A stretch of 64,000 nucleotides of DNA. Source: Microcyclospora pomicola (lineage: Eukaryota > Ascomycota > Dothideomycetes > Capnodiales). The notes under the pieces were generated by a model, which saw nothing but the letters and a program-made list of their open reading frames with translations, was not told where the DNA came from and made no database searches. Where the stretch lies: contig NHNY01000003.1 of NCBI GenBank assembly GCA_002786065.1, forward strand, positions 310,001 through 374,000. The letters run 5' to 3'. The stretch's first letter is position 1. The number at the start of each line of letters is the position of its first letter. Of this stretch, positions 46,081 through 57,163 are shown piece by piece. Made by a program: the position numbers and the translations under genes.

Positions 46081-47638
46081 ATGGACGAAGAATCATTATC
46101 CGGAAAGGAGCGTACGGACAGTCTTTTCCAAAGCGAAAAGAGCATTCCCGCATCGACTGCTTCAGTCGAGGAGAGCGTCGATGTCCCAGGCTCGACGACG
46201 ACCGTGTCGTTCGACGGTCCTGATGATCCGACAAACCCGCTCAACTGGTCGCCGCTGTACAAATGGAGCCTTGTAGGTCTGATATCCTGCATGAATCTCT
46301 GCATGTAAGTATCAAAGCCAGACTCGCAATTCTAAACATCAACAAACTGATCCATCATACAGCAACCTGGGAACACTCATTTGCGCACCTGCCGCTCCCT
46401 CCATCATGGCGGACTTGGGGTCCCACAACCCCATATATCTTACGCTGATGGTCTCGCTGTGGGAGCTTGGAGAAGCATGCGGACCTCTGCTCATGGCACC
46501 TGCGTCGGAACTTTTTGGCCGTGCACCAGTGTATCACATCGCCAACAGCCTTTTCGTGCTTTTCTCCATCGGTGGTGCGCTGGCGCCCTCCGTACAGACC
46601 GTCATTGCTTTTCGGTTTCTCCAAGGCATCACTGTCGCCTCCGTGGTGCTCGATCCAAGCGTCGTGGGCGATCTCTTTGCTGTGGAGCAACGAGGAAGAG
46701 CGATGTCGTTGCGGCATCTGGTGACGCTCATCGGACCCATTGCTGGACCAGTCATCGGTGGTTATGTTTCTCAAACCATTGGGTGGCGCTGGACGTTCTG
46801 GATCCCAGCTATCATGGGAGGAGCCTGTGAGCTTGGCTTCATTCTGTTCTTCAGAGAGACTTATAAGGTGCAGCTCGTGCGCCGAAAAGTCAAGAAGCTA
46901 CAGAAGGAGAATCCTGGTGTGCAGTACGAATCGGAGTACAAAGAATTGGGAGCCGCAGAGAGAATGCGAACGGCGATTGTGCGGCCATTCGTGATGCTCT
47001 TCTTGTCGCCTGTATTGCTCATCGTCTCACTATACTCCGCCATGGTTTTCGGATACCTCTATCTGCTCTTCACCAGCGTAGAAGAAGCCTTCCAGACCAC
47101 ATATGGGTTCTCGACTGGGGAAGCCAGCTTCGCATACCTAGCCATTGGCATCGGCTTGGCGGCAGGCATCTTCGTATGCCAGAAAACGCTCGACAAACTC
47201 CTCAAGAGTTGGAAAGGCACCACTGACAACAAAGCGGAGGCACGTCTTCCTCCCATGGTCGTCGGCGGCGTCATCATCCCGGTCAGCCTGGTCATGTACG
47301 GCTGGACAATCCAAGCTCGAACACACTGGATGGGCCCCATGATCGGGCTCGCGCTCTACGGTTTCGGTGTGGCAGTGACCTTTGTGCCTGCCTTCATCTA
47401 CCTAGTCGATGCCTTTGGGACCTACGCAGCCTCGGCGCTCGCTGCGAGCATCACCCTTCGCTGCGTCACCGGGGCCCTTGCGCCGCTGGCAGGGCCGGCG
47501 CTGTATGGCCGTCTGCAACAAGGATGGGGCAACACGGTCCTGGCGCTCATTTCGGTGGCGATGCTCCCGGCGCCGCTGTTGTTGATCAAGTTCGGCGAGC
47601 GGTTACGGCAACGCTCGAAGTTCGAGGTGGTCATGTAA
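46081..47638 (+). CDS. MFS transporter, DHA1 drug:H+ antiporter type
   Basis: Predicted 12-helix proton-coupled exporter of the plasma membrane. Two exons, 46081-46304 and 46363-47638, flank a 58-base intron (GTAAGT...ACAG) and give 499 aa. A hydrophilic N-terminus (about 1-60, Ser/Thr/Glu-rich) ends in DPTNPLNWSPLYKW, the usual lead-in of fungal DHA1 carriers. The loop after helix 2 carries a GRAPVYH version of the MFS signature, and LDPSVVGDLFAVEQRGRAMS follows helix 4 (the motif common to the polyamine/multidrug branch). The second half of the protein keeps YLLFTSVEEAF and GFSTGEAS. The length is normal. The substrate cannot be told from sequence. Upstream is the divergent UstYa-type gene, downstream in the same direction a LovD-like enzyme. 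Confidence 0.9.
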
Positions 47639-48277
47639 AGCATCTGGGTTTCATTCTTTTCTTTTAGCGTCACGAGATATATATGTCTGTATGTGAAAAC
47701 ATGTCAATGGTGGCCTGTGTGGCTCATTCTTTTGTGTTGAAGGTACACTTTGGCGAGGACATCGGTGAGATGCTCGAGTCAGAGGCATGGCAGTTCTACG
47801 GCCGACCTTTCTCTCATCCTCACCGTCCACGACTAGGACGTCTGGAGCCAGCCAGCATGTTGCCCACCCAATATCCGCAGAACATCTTGGAACTCTGTTA
47901 GTGCTTACCCGCTTCCGTTCGTGAGACGGCATATCTCACTCCAGATCCTGGTTAAGGTCAGAGGTCATGCGCCAGCATCCATCACCCCGCCTCTGGCAAA
48001 TCGATCTGCGACACCTATGGAGGACCGTTGATCCTCCAACGACGGATGACTGCTTACAAATGCGTCTTGTTGGATGGCAAGTGTCGGGAGGATTCAATGT
48101 GCTGTCTCACCTCGTATAGGGCGCACACCCCATGTCAAGACGTTGGTCAGCGACATGTGACTAGAGAGCTGCTCTGTTTGCTCCTGTCGACATGCTATAT
48201 CAAGTCGTTCCACTTTGACAGCGATACAGGTCCGGTCTTCAAGTCGTCAATAGTAAGATCGAGCGATCATCAACATC
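47639..48277. promoter_or_regulatory. Intergenic: MFS 3' flank and LovD-like gene promoter
   Basis: A 639-base gap between two rightward genes. No gene is recognised; the promoter of the acyltransferase/beta-lactamase gene should lie in the right part. Confidence 0.5.
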
Positions 48278-49654
48278 ATGGAACAGTTGGAAGCCGCGCT
48301 TGCGAAAGGTGTGAGTGATGGCAAGATCCCTCACGCCGTCGTGATGGCATCGAGCCGAGATGGTGAGTGCGGTTCATCAACTCTATGACATTACTGAACA
48401 AACGCATGGCTTCTGGTAGCGGCGCCTTGTACATGCTCATACCTCTACCCACCTCTGCTTACGCTTCTCCCTCACAGGCAAGTTCACCTACACGCACACC
48501 AGTGGCACCGCGGACCCGGACCACCAAGAACCCATCCGCGAAGACGCGCTGTTCCAACTCGCCTCGTGCACCAAGCTCCTGACCGCCGTCTCGGTGCTGC
48601 AGATCGTGGAGAAGGGTCTGGTCGGGCTGGACGACGATGTCGCCGGCATCCTGCCCGAGCTGGCGGCGCAGAAGATCTTGCAGGGCTTCGACGAGCAGGA
48701 CCAGCCGATCCTCGTCGAGCGGAAGAATGCCATCACGTTGAGGTGAGTGCGACGATGAAGCAATTCTGGACTGGCACTGGAATACTGACGCCACCACGCA
48801 GAACGCTCCTCACCCACTCCTCCGGCGCGGCCTACGACAACTTCACGCCTCAGCTCCAGAAGTACCGCGCCCACATCGGCGAGGCCGTCGGGACCGGCAC
48901 GACCGTCGTCGAACGGTTCGCGCTGCCCCTGTTGTTCGAACCAGGTACGGCCTGGGTCTACGGCGGCGGCCTCGACTGGGCGGGCCTCCTGCTCGAGCGC
49001 CTCACCTCCATCACCCTCGACGTTCACATGCAGAAGCACGTCTTCGATCCCTTGTCCGTGCCCGCGAGCGAGTTCACCTTCTTCCCCTCGGCCGACCTCG
49101 CCGCTCGCATCCCTTGCGCGCACCTGCGCGGCGCCGATGGTGTCCTGACCCCAATTCCCGGGCCCCTCCAATTCAATCAAAACGTCGCTGCGGCGTTCGG
49201 CGGACATGGCAGCTACGCCACGATGCGCGCCTATCACGCCGTCCTGAGCTCACTCCTGCGCGCAACCGCCGACGAGCCGTCGGTGCTCCTGAATCCCTCC
49301 TCGCTAGAAACGCTGTTCGCGCCGATGCTCACGTCCGCCTCCTCATCCGCGCTCAGCGCCATGAGCACCACACCGTTCTTCCAGCTCCTGGTCGGACAGT
49401 TCCCCCCGGGCGTCGAATTCGACTACGCCCCAGCCGGGATCGTGCAACGCGCAGATGCGACGGGCCACGGACGTCGGATGCAGGGCACGGCGACCTGGGG
49501 CGGCGTGGCGAATACGTTCTGGAGCATCGACCGCCGCGCCGGCCTGGCGATCGCGTTCGGTACGCAGGTGCTGCCGCCGGGGGATGCAGGGACCAAGGAG
49601 ATGATTACGGCGGTCGAGGAGGCGATTTATCGCGCGGCTGGGGTGGTGGTGTGA
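48278..49654 (+). CDS. LovD-like acyltransferase / class C beta-lactamase-fold serine enzyme
   Basis: Serine hydrolase-fold enzyme related to the lovastatin acyltransferase LovD and to fungal beta-lactamase-type esterases. Three exons, 48278-48362, 48478-48742 and 48802-49654, with 115- and 59-base introns, give 400 aa. The catalytic SxxK is present in LASCTKLL (Ser about 58, Lys about 61). The tyrosine motif WVYGGGLDWAG carries Tyr about 170, and the C-terminal GTATWGGVANTFWSID fits the WGG motif of the fold. All catalytic residues are therefore intact. The first exon was placed at the ATG at 48278, the only one giving the family start length. Whether it acylates a secondary metabolite or hydrolyses esters is not visible. 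It lies in tandem behind the MFS exporter, so co-use in one pathway is possible. Confidence 0.88.
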
Positions 49655-50105
49655 GGATGCTGGCTATAGTGCGGTTGTCATGGGACGATTTCCACAGGTA
49701 TCTACATACCTCATTTCTCTTATCATGCGTAGTACAGTGAAAGTAATGTCGCTACATGAATATGCCTATTCATACAAAAAGAGAGCTGGGCAATAGTCCG
49801 CACGATGCCAGCATCGCTGGACTGGACCACCGTCTCATGCTAGTAGGTAGGTAACAAGCTTGCATGCATCAAGGACATGTACATGTGGGCCCAATCAGGC
49901 CAATGCTGCGTCTCTCTTCTCAATCGGTCCCAAGATGCGAAAACACGCTGGCGCTCAAGCAAAAGGCAGACCCTGGGATTGCTAAAGTGAGCTGCCACTG
50001 CGGGTAAGGGCTACGCAGGCTGAAAAGCAGAACATCCACAACGCCATACACCCCCAGCTTTTCACCAAATGCTCTCGCGCTCAAAGTAGGGGGTGTTTTG
50101 CGCTT
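49655..50105. other. Convergent 3' flanks, LovD-like gene / SSK1
   Basis: A 451-base gap between two stop codons, containing TAGTAGGTAGGTAAC (about 49847-49858). No gene is seen. Confidence 0.5.
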
Positions 50106-52697
50106 TCAAGCAACGCTGGTGACCGGTTGAGTCCGACCAGCCACCTCTTCCTCGCCGCTCTCAGCGATGGGCGCGACCGGATCGGTGCTGGTGCGCTTCT
50201 TCTTCCGTTCGTCCTGTTCTTTCTTCAGCCGCTGCTTCTCCTGCAGCAGAGCCATCTTCTCGGCCCGGACCCGCGCTTTCTGTTCCTTCTCTCGATCCAG
50301 CTTTTTCTCCTCTTCACTCTTCGCGGCCTCCTTCTCGGTGGCATAGTCCTTCCACTTCCGCCACCCATCAAAGTCGATCAGCGCCTGCATGCAGCCCCAT
50401 TCCTTGACCTTGCGCTCCAGCCACATGAAATCGACAGGCTTGGTGAGAAAGTCGTTGCAGCCGGCTGCCAGTGCTTCGTGACGATCCGACTGCAGAGATG
50501 AGGCGGTCAGCGCCACGATGATGATCGGTGATTTGAAAAGGCCGGCGGTAATGACCAATTTGTCAGAGTCTGCCGCCTTTTCTTTCCCGTCTGTTGATTC
50601 CTTCTTCTCGTCTCCCCCTGTCTTGCCCGCCGACTCGTCCGTTTTCGCGTCACCATTGATTTCGGCGGGACTCCCACTAGCAGCTTCCACAGACGAGAAC
50701 ACACCAATCCCGTTGACACGCTCCAGCCGTCGAATCTCCTTCGTAGCCTGTAGACCGTTCATGATCGGCATCTGAATATCCATGAGCACCAAATGGAAAC
50801 CACCGACTCTCCATTTGTCCACCGCGATCTGTCCATTCATCGCGGTCTGCCACCGGACCTTCAGACGTTTCATCAGACTCTCCAGAATACGAAGATTGAT
50901 GATGTTGTCCTCCACAATCAAGACATTGATAGGTGGAACGGCTCCATCGAGCATCGAATTAACCAGACCAAGGTTGGAAACGCCGCCATTGTTGTTAGGA
51001 TGATGAGATTTCGTAGATGGTCGGTCAGGTGTTGACTTTCGCTTTTTCGCCGGCCTCGACAGGCGGTGTGGATGGGCCGAGGTGACTGCATTTGGTGTAG
51101 GTGGGCGAGAGTTGTTCTTGTTAAACACGGAGGCTTCAGGGATTGGGGGCGTAGGTAAGGGCGGAGCTGCAGGGATTCCGTTGGAGAGATACTGGGCGTC
51201 GGAGGCTGTCGAGCCGTTGCGTGGTCTGGAAGTCATTTGTCGGTGGAGAATCGGATTGAGACCGGTTGGCGCAGTTGACGAGGCGCCGGCGGGATTTCCA
51301 GTAGTGAGGAGTGTTGGGGAAGATGTTGGATGCCGTCGATTAGACGGTCTATGCCGCCGTGTTGCGCCTGGAGATGGTAATGGCGGTAATTGGCCTGTGT
51401 TGAGCACTGACATAGCCCGTGGATGCTGGTCAGGATGCGCGCTGGAATGATGATGGCGGCTTTCATGAGAGCTGGTGGTCAATGGAGTGGTGCTCGATAT
51501 GACTGGCATGGGCGGGAAGTAGTCTGTGCCATTCTCGTGCGGTCGGTGATCCTCAGCCATGTGATAGCTATGAGCCTGGAAGATTCGCGGAGAGGGTCTG
51601 GGTGTTCGTTTTTGCGGCACGTCGATGATGAGTGCCTCCTCCACCGTTTGGCCCCCAACATAGCAAGCGTCCAGAGCCCGACATATCTCTTCTTCTGGGC
51701 CCAGTACCCGCTCATGCCGTAGACCTGTGTTGTCCGTCCGCTGTGAAATCCTCAATGTCATATCCGGCGCGTCAAACGTCTTGCCCAAGGAGTTGGCATA
51801 TTTCTGCAGAATCATGTCCCGTACATCATCCACCAGATCGTCTTCCTTGATTTTGACCAATGTCGCCGAAGCACCGGGCCGCTTCACCCAGATCTTGCGA
51901 TGTGTTGGATGTGCCATGGTAGGGGGTTCGTGTATGGGGAAGCGTTCGTGAACGCTCGCCGAGGGTGTCGGTAGGTGCCCTGTATTGGCAGTGTGCGGTT
52001 GTGCTTGCTGAGTTTCTTCGCTCAAAACGTTGGCAGTCGCAGGGAGATCATTGGATGGGTCCGGTTGATGCAGATGTCGAAGTACCACTTCCCTTATTGA
52101 AGGTCTGATACACAAGATGTTAGCAAGCTTCTTCCTTCATTGTAGCGCATGAGCGATAGAGGCTGCACATTCCACGGGTCGAGCGCCGACTCCGAAGAAC
52201 GGTGCAAATGGAGCGTGGAAGATGAAATGGCAAACTCACTCTTTCTCGGGGTGGTGTTGTTGCCCAGGTGGAGCATCTGGTGTCGGGTGCTCGACTGTGA
52301 CCGCAGGCAACGGCGAGTAATCGTCCTTATCTAGGTTCAGCTCACCGTCAGACCCTCCTAAGGTCCGCTCATCCGCCTGGCTGTCCGAGGCCTGTCTTGA
52401 AGTAGGTGTACGACTGTGAACACGGCTTGCTTGGTCGTCTTCTCCAGCAGAAACAGCCGCGTGATCTGCGGGTACTGCCTTTCTAAGTACCGAACGCGAA
52501 TGGCAGGGCGGCGAACGGGATACTGCGGATCGTCTGGGCGGCTGGCTTTTGGAGCGAGGAGGTGAAGGCAAGGTGGTGTTGGTGGTGCTGCTGCTCGATT
52601 TGCGGCTGGTTTGTGATGTGGTAGCTGTCTCACGGTCGGTTTGAGCCGAAGCGGTGCGTTGGAAGAAGCGCGACGGTCGGAAGCCAAAGCGGGCCAT
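50106..52697 (-). CDS. SSK1: Two-component response regulator Ssk1 (HOG pathway)
   Basis: Response regulator of the multistep phosphorelay that feeds the Hog1 stress MAPK cascade. Two exons, 52697-52240 and 52104-50106, flank a 135-base intron (GTGAGT...TCAG) and encode 818 aa. The N-terminal part (1 to about 220) is Ser/Pro-rich and disordered; the splice junction restores EKEPSIREVVLRHL. A conserved segment (about 220-310, HRKIWVKRPGAS...DDVRDMILQKYANSLG) is typical of fungal Ssk1. A long Ser/Pro/His-rich linker follows. The receiver domain (about 540-710) starts with INVLIVEDN and carries the phospho-acceptor Asp about 595 in LMDIQMPIMNG, with a Lys in FLTKPVD near its end. A Ser/Lys/Glu-rich insertion (about 620-660) interrupts the receiver, as in other filamentous fungi. 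The charged C-terminus is a coiled-coil-like Lys/Glu stretch. Confidence 0.93.
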
Positions 52698-54110
52698 AAG
52701 TCGATGGTGGATCCGAAGCGTAGGTCAAGCAAGCGCCGGCCAGTTCATGCTGATGCTGGTGAACAACAATTCCTGCCACAAATGAAGATGTGGATAACGA
52801 TGAGAACAGGCGGCAGATGGACTATACAGTGCAGTGGTGTTACTTGTGTACCTCCATGTTAGTAGCTGGGCGTAGGAGCAGGAAGAACTATTGGAGCGGA
52901 ACGTGCAGCAAGCAAGTGCCGTGCGCAGTGGAGATGATCGTGTTTCTGTATCTGCGATCGGTCGATGCAGCTCCATCACCACGCTGCCAATCTTCCCACT
53001 CTCCAACTTCTTCATCACCCGATCCTGCTGGCCTCGTAACCAAGTAATCTCCGGTTCGTCCTGGGGTATGCAATCATTCCTGTTCACTGCGACATCCGAC
53101 GATCCGATCAAGGCTCGAATGCTGCCATGCACCAAGAAATGCAGTGTTGCATCTTCGCCGCGATGGATAGCATCGAAAGCAGACACGTCCGCCTACGGAT
53201 AACGCGGTCCACACCACCTGCAGCTAGATACGAGCTGCGGGCGATGTGCATTGCATTGAGCCGCTGCTGCAGAGAGATGTCTTCTGCCATCAAGCAAACC
53301 CTGGTCATTATCACCGGCACGAATCATAATATCGAGTACCGTCAGAGGCGAGCAGCGGATATGCCGGGCGTCGTTGGCACAGCAGGCGACAGCTTGAGTT
53401 CCAACTTCTCTGCAGGAGATAAACGACCTCCCAGCCTTATAAAACATCATCCAGGACAACGGATCTGACAACCCGCGTGTCCGACTCGTGGTGGATGTCA
53501 CCGCTTAATTTCCCACTGATATATCATATACGTGATGACTTACCGAGCAAGCCTCGACGTGCTAGGTGACATGATACCTAGATAGCATGTTTCATGTTGA
53601 CCTCGGAGACATAGTCAGTAGAGTACTGCATCTGGCCATACTATGTCTCCGTAGACTGCTTGCGAAGATATGGCAGGTCTCAGGTCTCTATCTGTACTCC
53701 GATATCAGCACCTTTCGCCGTGTCGATGTTCGCCGCACAGTGCCAGGAGTTTTGGAATCTGGCGGGAGGATCGATCTGATCGGCTTGCTGCGCAGGTCGG
53801 GTGGCCAAGCTTTCAGCATCATGTCCCGAACATGCTCGCTGGATGTAATATTCCAGCGAGGATGCAGGAAGTATTCTGCTACCTACAGGGGCATGTTGAA
53901 GAACACGCAGATGCAGGTCGAGGTTGGTTGTAGGATATACATATACTGTGGAATCTCTTGGCCAATCAACACGAATGCCGAGCGCTTCCATCAGTCCCCG
54001 CTTGCCCAGCAGTCACCAAATAATATCTTCACATGCCGGCATCTGCGGCCAGAGAGTTTGCCCCCAGTCGACATTTACTATGACCGGCCTCGGTCACCGG
54101 AGCCAGCAGC
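52698..54110. promoter_or_regulatory. Divergent 1.4-kb region, SSK1 / Zn2Cys6 regulator
   Basis: A 1413-base gap between start codons facing away from each other. The longest frame (53587-54252 on +) runs through the regulator's first exon in another frame and has no domain, so it is not called. No operator is identified. Confidence 0.5.
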
Positions 54111-56673
54111 ATGTCGGAAGAGAGGCCTAGTCCATCGACAAGTCCGCAGGGAAAAGGCGAGGATAAAAAGGAAAAGCGCACCAGCCGTGCGTGTCTGGTG
54201 TGTCGAAAGCGGAAGAGTGCTTGTCATCTGTATGTCCCACCTGTCTCGATGATATTAATCTGATGCGCTCCATCGGTGCAATCCAGTGCCAGTATCCGTA
54301 CGGTCGTTGCTTTATGAGGCCAACCGGGACAGGCCATGATATAAGAAAATGGCACATCGGTCGCCGACTGCAATATGTCGTTCAAACCCCGACCTGAAGC
54401 CGATCGACCGGCTTTGGTGCACCACAGGCTTGACAAGCCAAACCATGTTGCCGAGGCCGTTCACTGACAGCAAGACAGACCGATTGTGGATGGCCAGGTC
54501 CAGACGCCCTGTCAGCGATGTGCTGCCTCAGGAACGGAATGTATCATAGGGTCCAGCAATCGCGGTGGTCGTAGAGTACGAAAACGTGCCGTGTCACAAA
54601 CAGGCTTCGATGGCGACTCAACAGAACGACGAACTGCTCCTACGATCCCTACACTTTCTGGTGAAGATGCGACTCACCCCTTGTGTGTCTTCCCCTTGAG
54701 ACGATCAGTGCCAGCGGCTAACTTTCACAGGCATAACAGTGAGCCAGACAAACTGTTCTCAAGAACTTCCCCAAGCCCAGGAATAGTCCTTGACCCGGCA
54801 TTACGCACATTTGGGCCAGTCCGAGAAGCATACATGGGAGAGGACACCCGTGAATCTTCCCTGGGGGCGGGCGCGGTCGCGTTCAATGATCTACAGAATC
54901 CCAGTGACGCGCTTGGCATTCTGGCCCAAATCGCAAGTCGCGGGCACGAAAACGAGCAATCTCGATACCAAAGATTGACCGAAGAAAGCTTCAACCATGC
55001 GTATGATTTCATCTATCCGCTTGCCAGGAGCGGCAAGCTGAACTGGATGACCATCGCTATGCTGCTGCATCGCTATAAGACCTTCTACCACCCGTACTTC
55101 CCATTGGTCCCGGCCGCCGTCCTCGAATCTGGAAACCTCTATATCACAGCACAAGATGCGCCACATCTGCTGACTGCCATGCTCGTCATTGCCTCGAGAG
55201 ACTTGACTAACGAAGCTCACCTATTCGATATATGCGCCGAGCACATGCGCGCATTGGTGTCTGCTCTGGCCGCTGGTGGACCAGGGAATGTGGAGGCGGT
55301 GGAAGCTCTTCTGATCCTGGCTGAATGGACCCCATACACATCCAGAAGCGATGCCGGGCATGTTGGTCGAGGAGAAGAAGATCGAGAGGCATGGATGCAC
55401 GTAGGGACCGCGTTGCGCATCGGATACTTCCTAGGACTTGACCGCTATTCTTTTTCGGTACGAGGCGATGACGCGAAGGACCCTCAGTGGCTAAGGAAAC
55501 GGCAAGTCTGGACGGCTTGCTATATCAGCGACCGCCAGATCTCGATACGATTGGGACGAGCTTTCTGGTCGCGTGGACCCGGACCATTGACAACTCTGCG
55601 TAAGGAGGACTTCCCAATGCTGGCTGCCGCGTCTCCCGAAGAGGAAGATTATGCGAGTATCTTCCAAGCGACTTTGGAGCTGACTTTGCTCTTCTCGAAC
55701 GTGCATGACGTCTTGTACAACAATCCCGGGAACAGCATGCGTAGCCATCTGAGTGGAGGGTAGGATGATGTGCTGCGGTCCACAAGTCAATTACATGATG
55801 CTAACGAGTCACAGCTATATCAAGTACATCGATGACTTTCGTAGCGCGATCTACGGGTGGAAGTCGGTCTGGGGCACGTTGACCTGCTCGCCCAACCTCA
55901 AAGCTACTTTACTCATGAGCTACGATTACCTTCGCTTGTACACCAATGCATTCGCCTTTCATGCTACGGTCATGCGTGCCCTACCACAAAACCAACAAGG
56001 TCCAGAGAGCTTGGCGAAGAGCAGCAAGCCAGCCATGCAGCGCATCTTCTACAACAACGTCGGCGCTGTCGGAGATGCCAGATTCATCTACGAAGGCCTC
56101 GATGCTGCCAAAAGCTTGCTTGACATGTGCAACACCTTCGTCGACCCGGAAAAAGCCTTACGATTCATGCCGTTACGATTCTACCTCTACTGCGTCTACA
56201 GCGCGGTCTTCCTCTACCGAGCGCGATGTGCCGGTGTCCTCGCCGCAGACGAAGAACAATCGGTCCGACAGATGGTTACGGAGACCGTCAGCCGGCTCGA
56301 ACGATCTGGCATCGGCACCAAACACCCCGGCACCCGCTACGCCAAGCTCGTGAAGCTTCTGTGGGATAAAGTCGACCGCCGCGAACGCAGAGAAGCGGGC
56401 ACTACGGCTGCCAGTCTCGCGAACCCATACCGGCCGGTCTCCGTCAGTGAGCCCGTCGGCCCTGACATGACGGACCCGACGCTCACGCAAGAATCGCCTA
56501 TTTTAGCCGAGGTCATGGGCGATTTCTCCTGGACGGACCTCGATGCGATTGGGAATTTCGCGGTCAATGGCGGCGGGGGCGTCAATCCGAGTGAGGTCGA
56601 GTGGTGGAATGGCTTCTTACCGGCGGATAGTAATAGTCTGCTGTTTGATGGTGGGCTGGGGTTGGACATCTAG
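54111..56673 (+). CDS. Zn2Cys6 fungal transcription factor
   Basis: Predicted sequence-specific nuclear regulator. Three exons, 54111-54229, 54479-55759 and 55815-56673, with introns of 249 and 55 bases, give 752 aa. The binuclear zinc cluster is split by the first intron: CLVCRKRKSAC in exon 1 and CQRCAASGTEC in exon 2. The joined spacing is Cys-2-Cys-6-Cys-12-Cys-2-Cys-6-Cys, a valid cluster. A basic SNRGGRRVRKRA follows, a tail also common in Aro80/ArcA-like regulators. The fungal transcription factor middle homology domain spans about residues 210-560 (YDFIYPLARSGKLNW; MHVGTALRIGYFLGLDRY). The C-terminal part is acidic and Gly/Asn-rich (likely activation). The start ATG at 54111 is preceded by an unrelated open frame. 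Target genes are unknown; the D-hydroxyacid dehydrogenase gene lies 490 bases downstream in the same direction. Confidence 0.87.
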
Positions 56674-57163
56674 CGAGTACATATAGCGTTGGTGGGGATC
56701 GAACCGGATCTGTGTACATAATCCTTCCACCTCGACAGCAGCATTCGAAGTTTATTTATGCTTCGCTGCTCAAGGTATCATGCAGATCGCCCATGATATC
56801 TCTCTTGAGCTCAACGATCTAGATCCATGTATTACCACACTGCAGTAAGCACCTGTCCATCCCGCCGTCGATCAATGATCTGCACCCCTCCACATCCTAG
56901 GAGAACGCCGACATATCCCGCCGCACTCCACCAGGCAAATGCCGATGTCGAGAAAACATGTCACTTGCAGGCGGGCAGGGCGATAGCACTTGACTTTCTG
57001 CACTCGTTATTCCTCTCGCTCATTGCACTCGATATTCCTCTCGCTCATTCATCGACTTGTCTTCTGCTACTAATCGAGGGACTGAACGATCTGTTCCTGC
57101 GCTGTGTCGACCCTCCGGCCTGTATCGTCGAGCACACAACCTCCGCAACGCTCCCCCGCAGCC
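56674..57163. promoter_or_regulatory. Intergenic: Zn2Cys6 3' flank and dehydrogenase promoter
   Basis: A 490-base gap between two rightward genes. The part next to 57163 is pyrimidine-rich (CTCGCTCATT units near 57010-57050) and should include the dehydrogenase leader. I checked a GGTTCGATCC-like B-box word on the minus strand near 56700, but no stem pairs around it, so it is not a tRNA. Confidence 0.5.

Noticed and set aside
53587-54252. A 221-codon ATG frame running into the first exon of the Zn2Cys6 gene.
   Set aside because: No domain is visible, and the overlapping frame gives a correct zinc cluster, so this one is taken as a shadow.
56695-56712. A GGTTCGATCC-like tRNA B-box word on the minus strand.
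   Set aside because: The flanking bases do not form a T-stem and no acceptor stem or A-box is found at the right distance.
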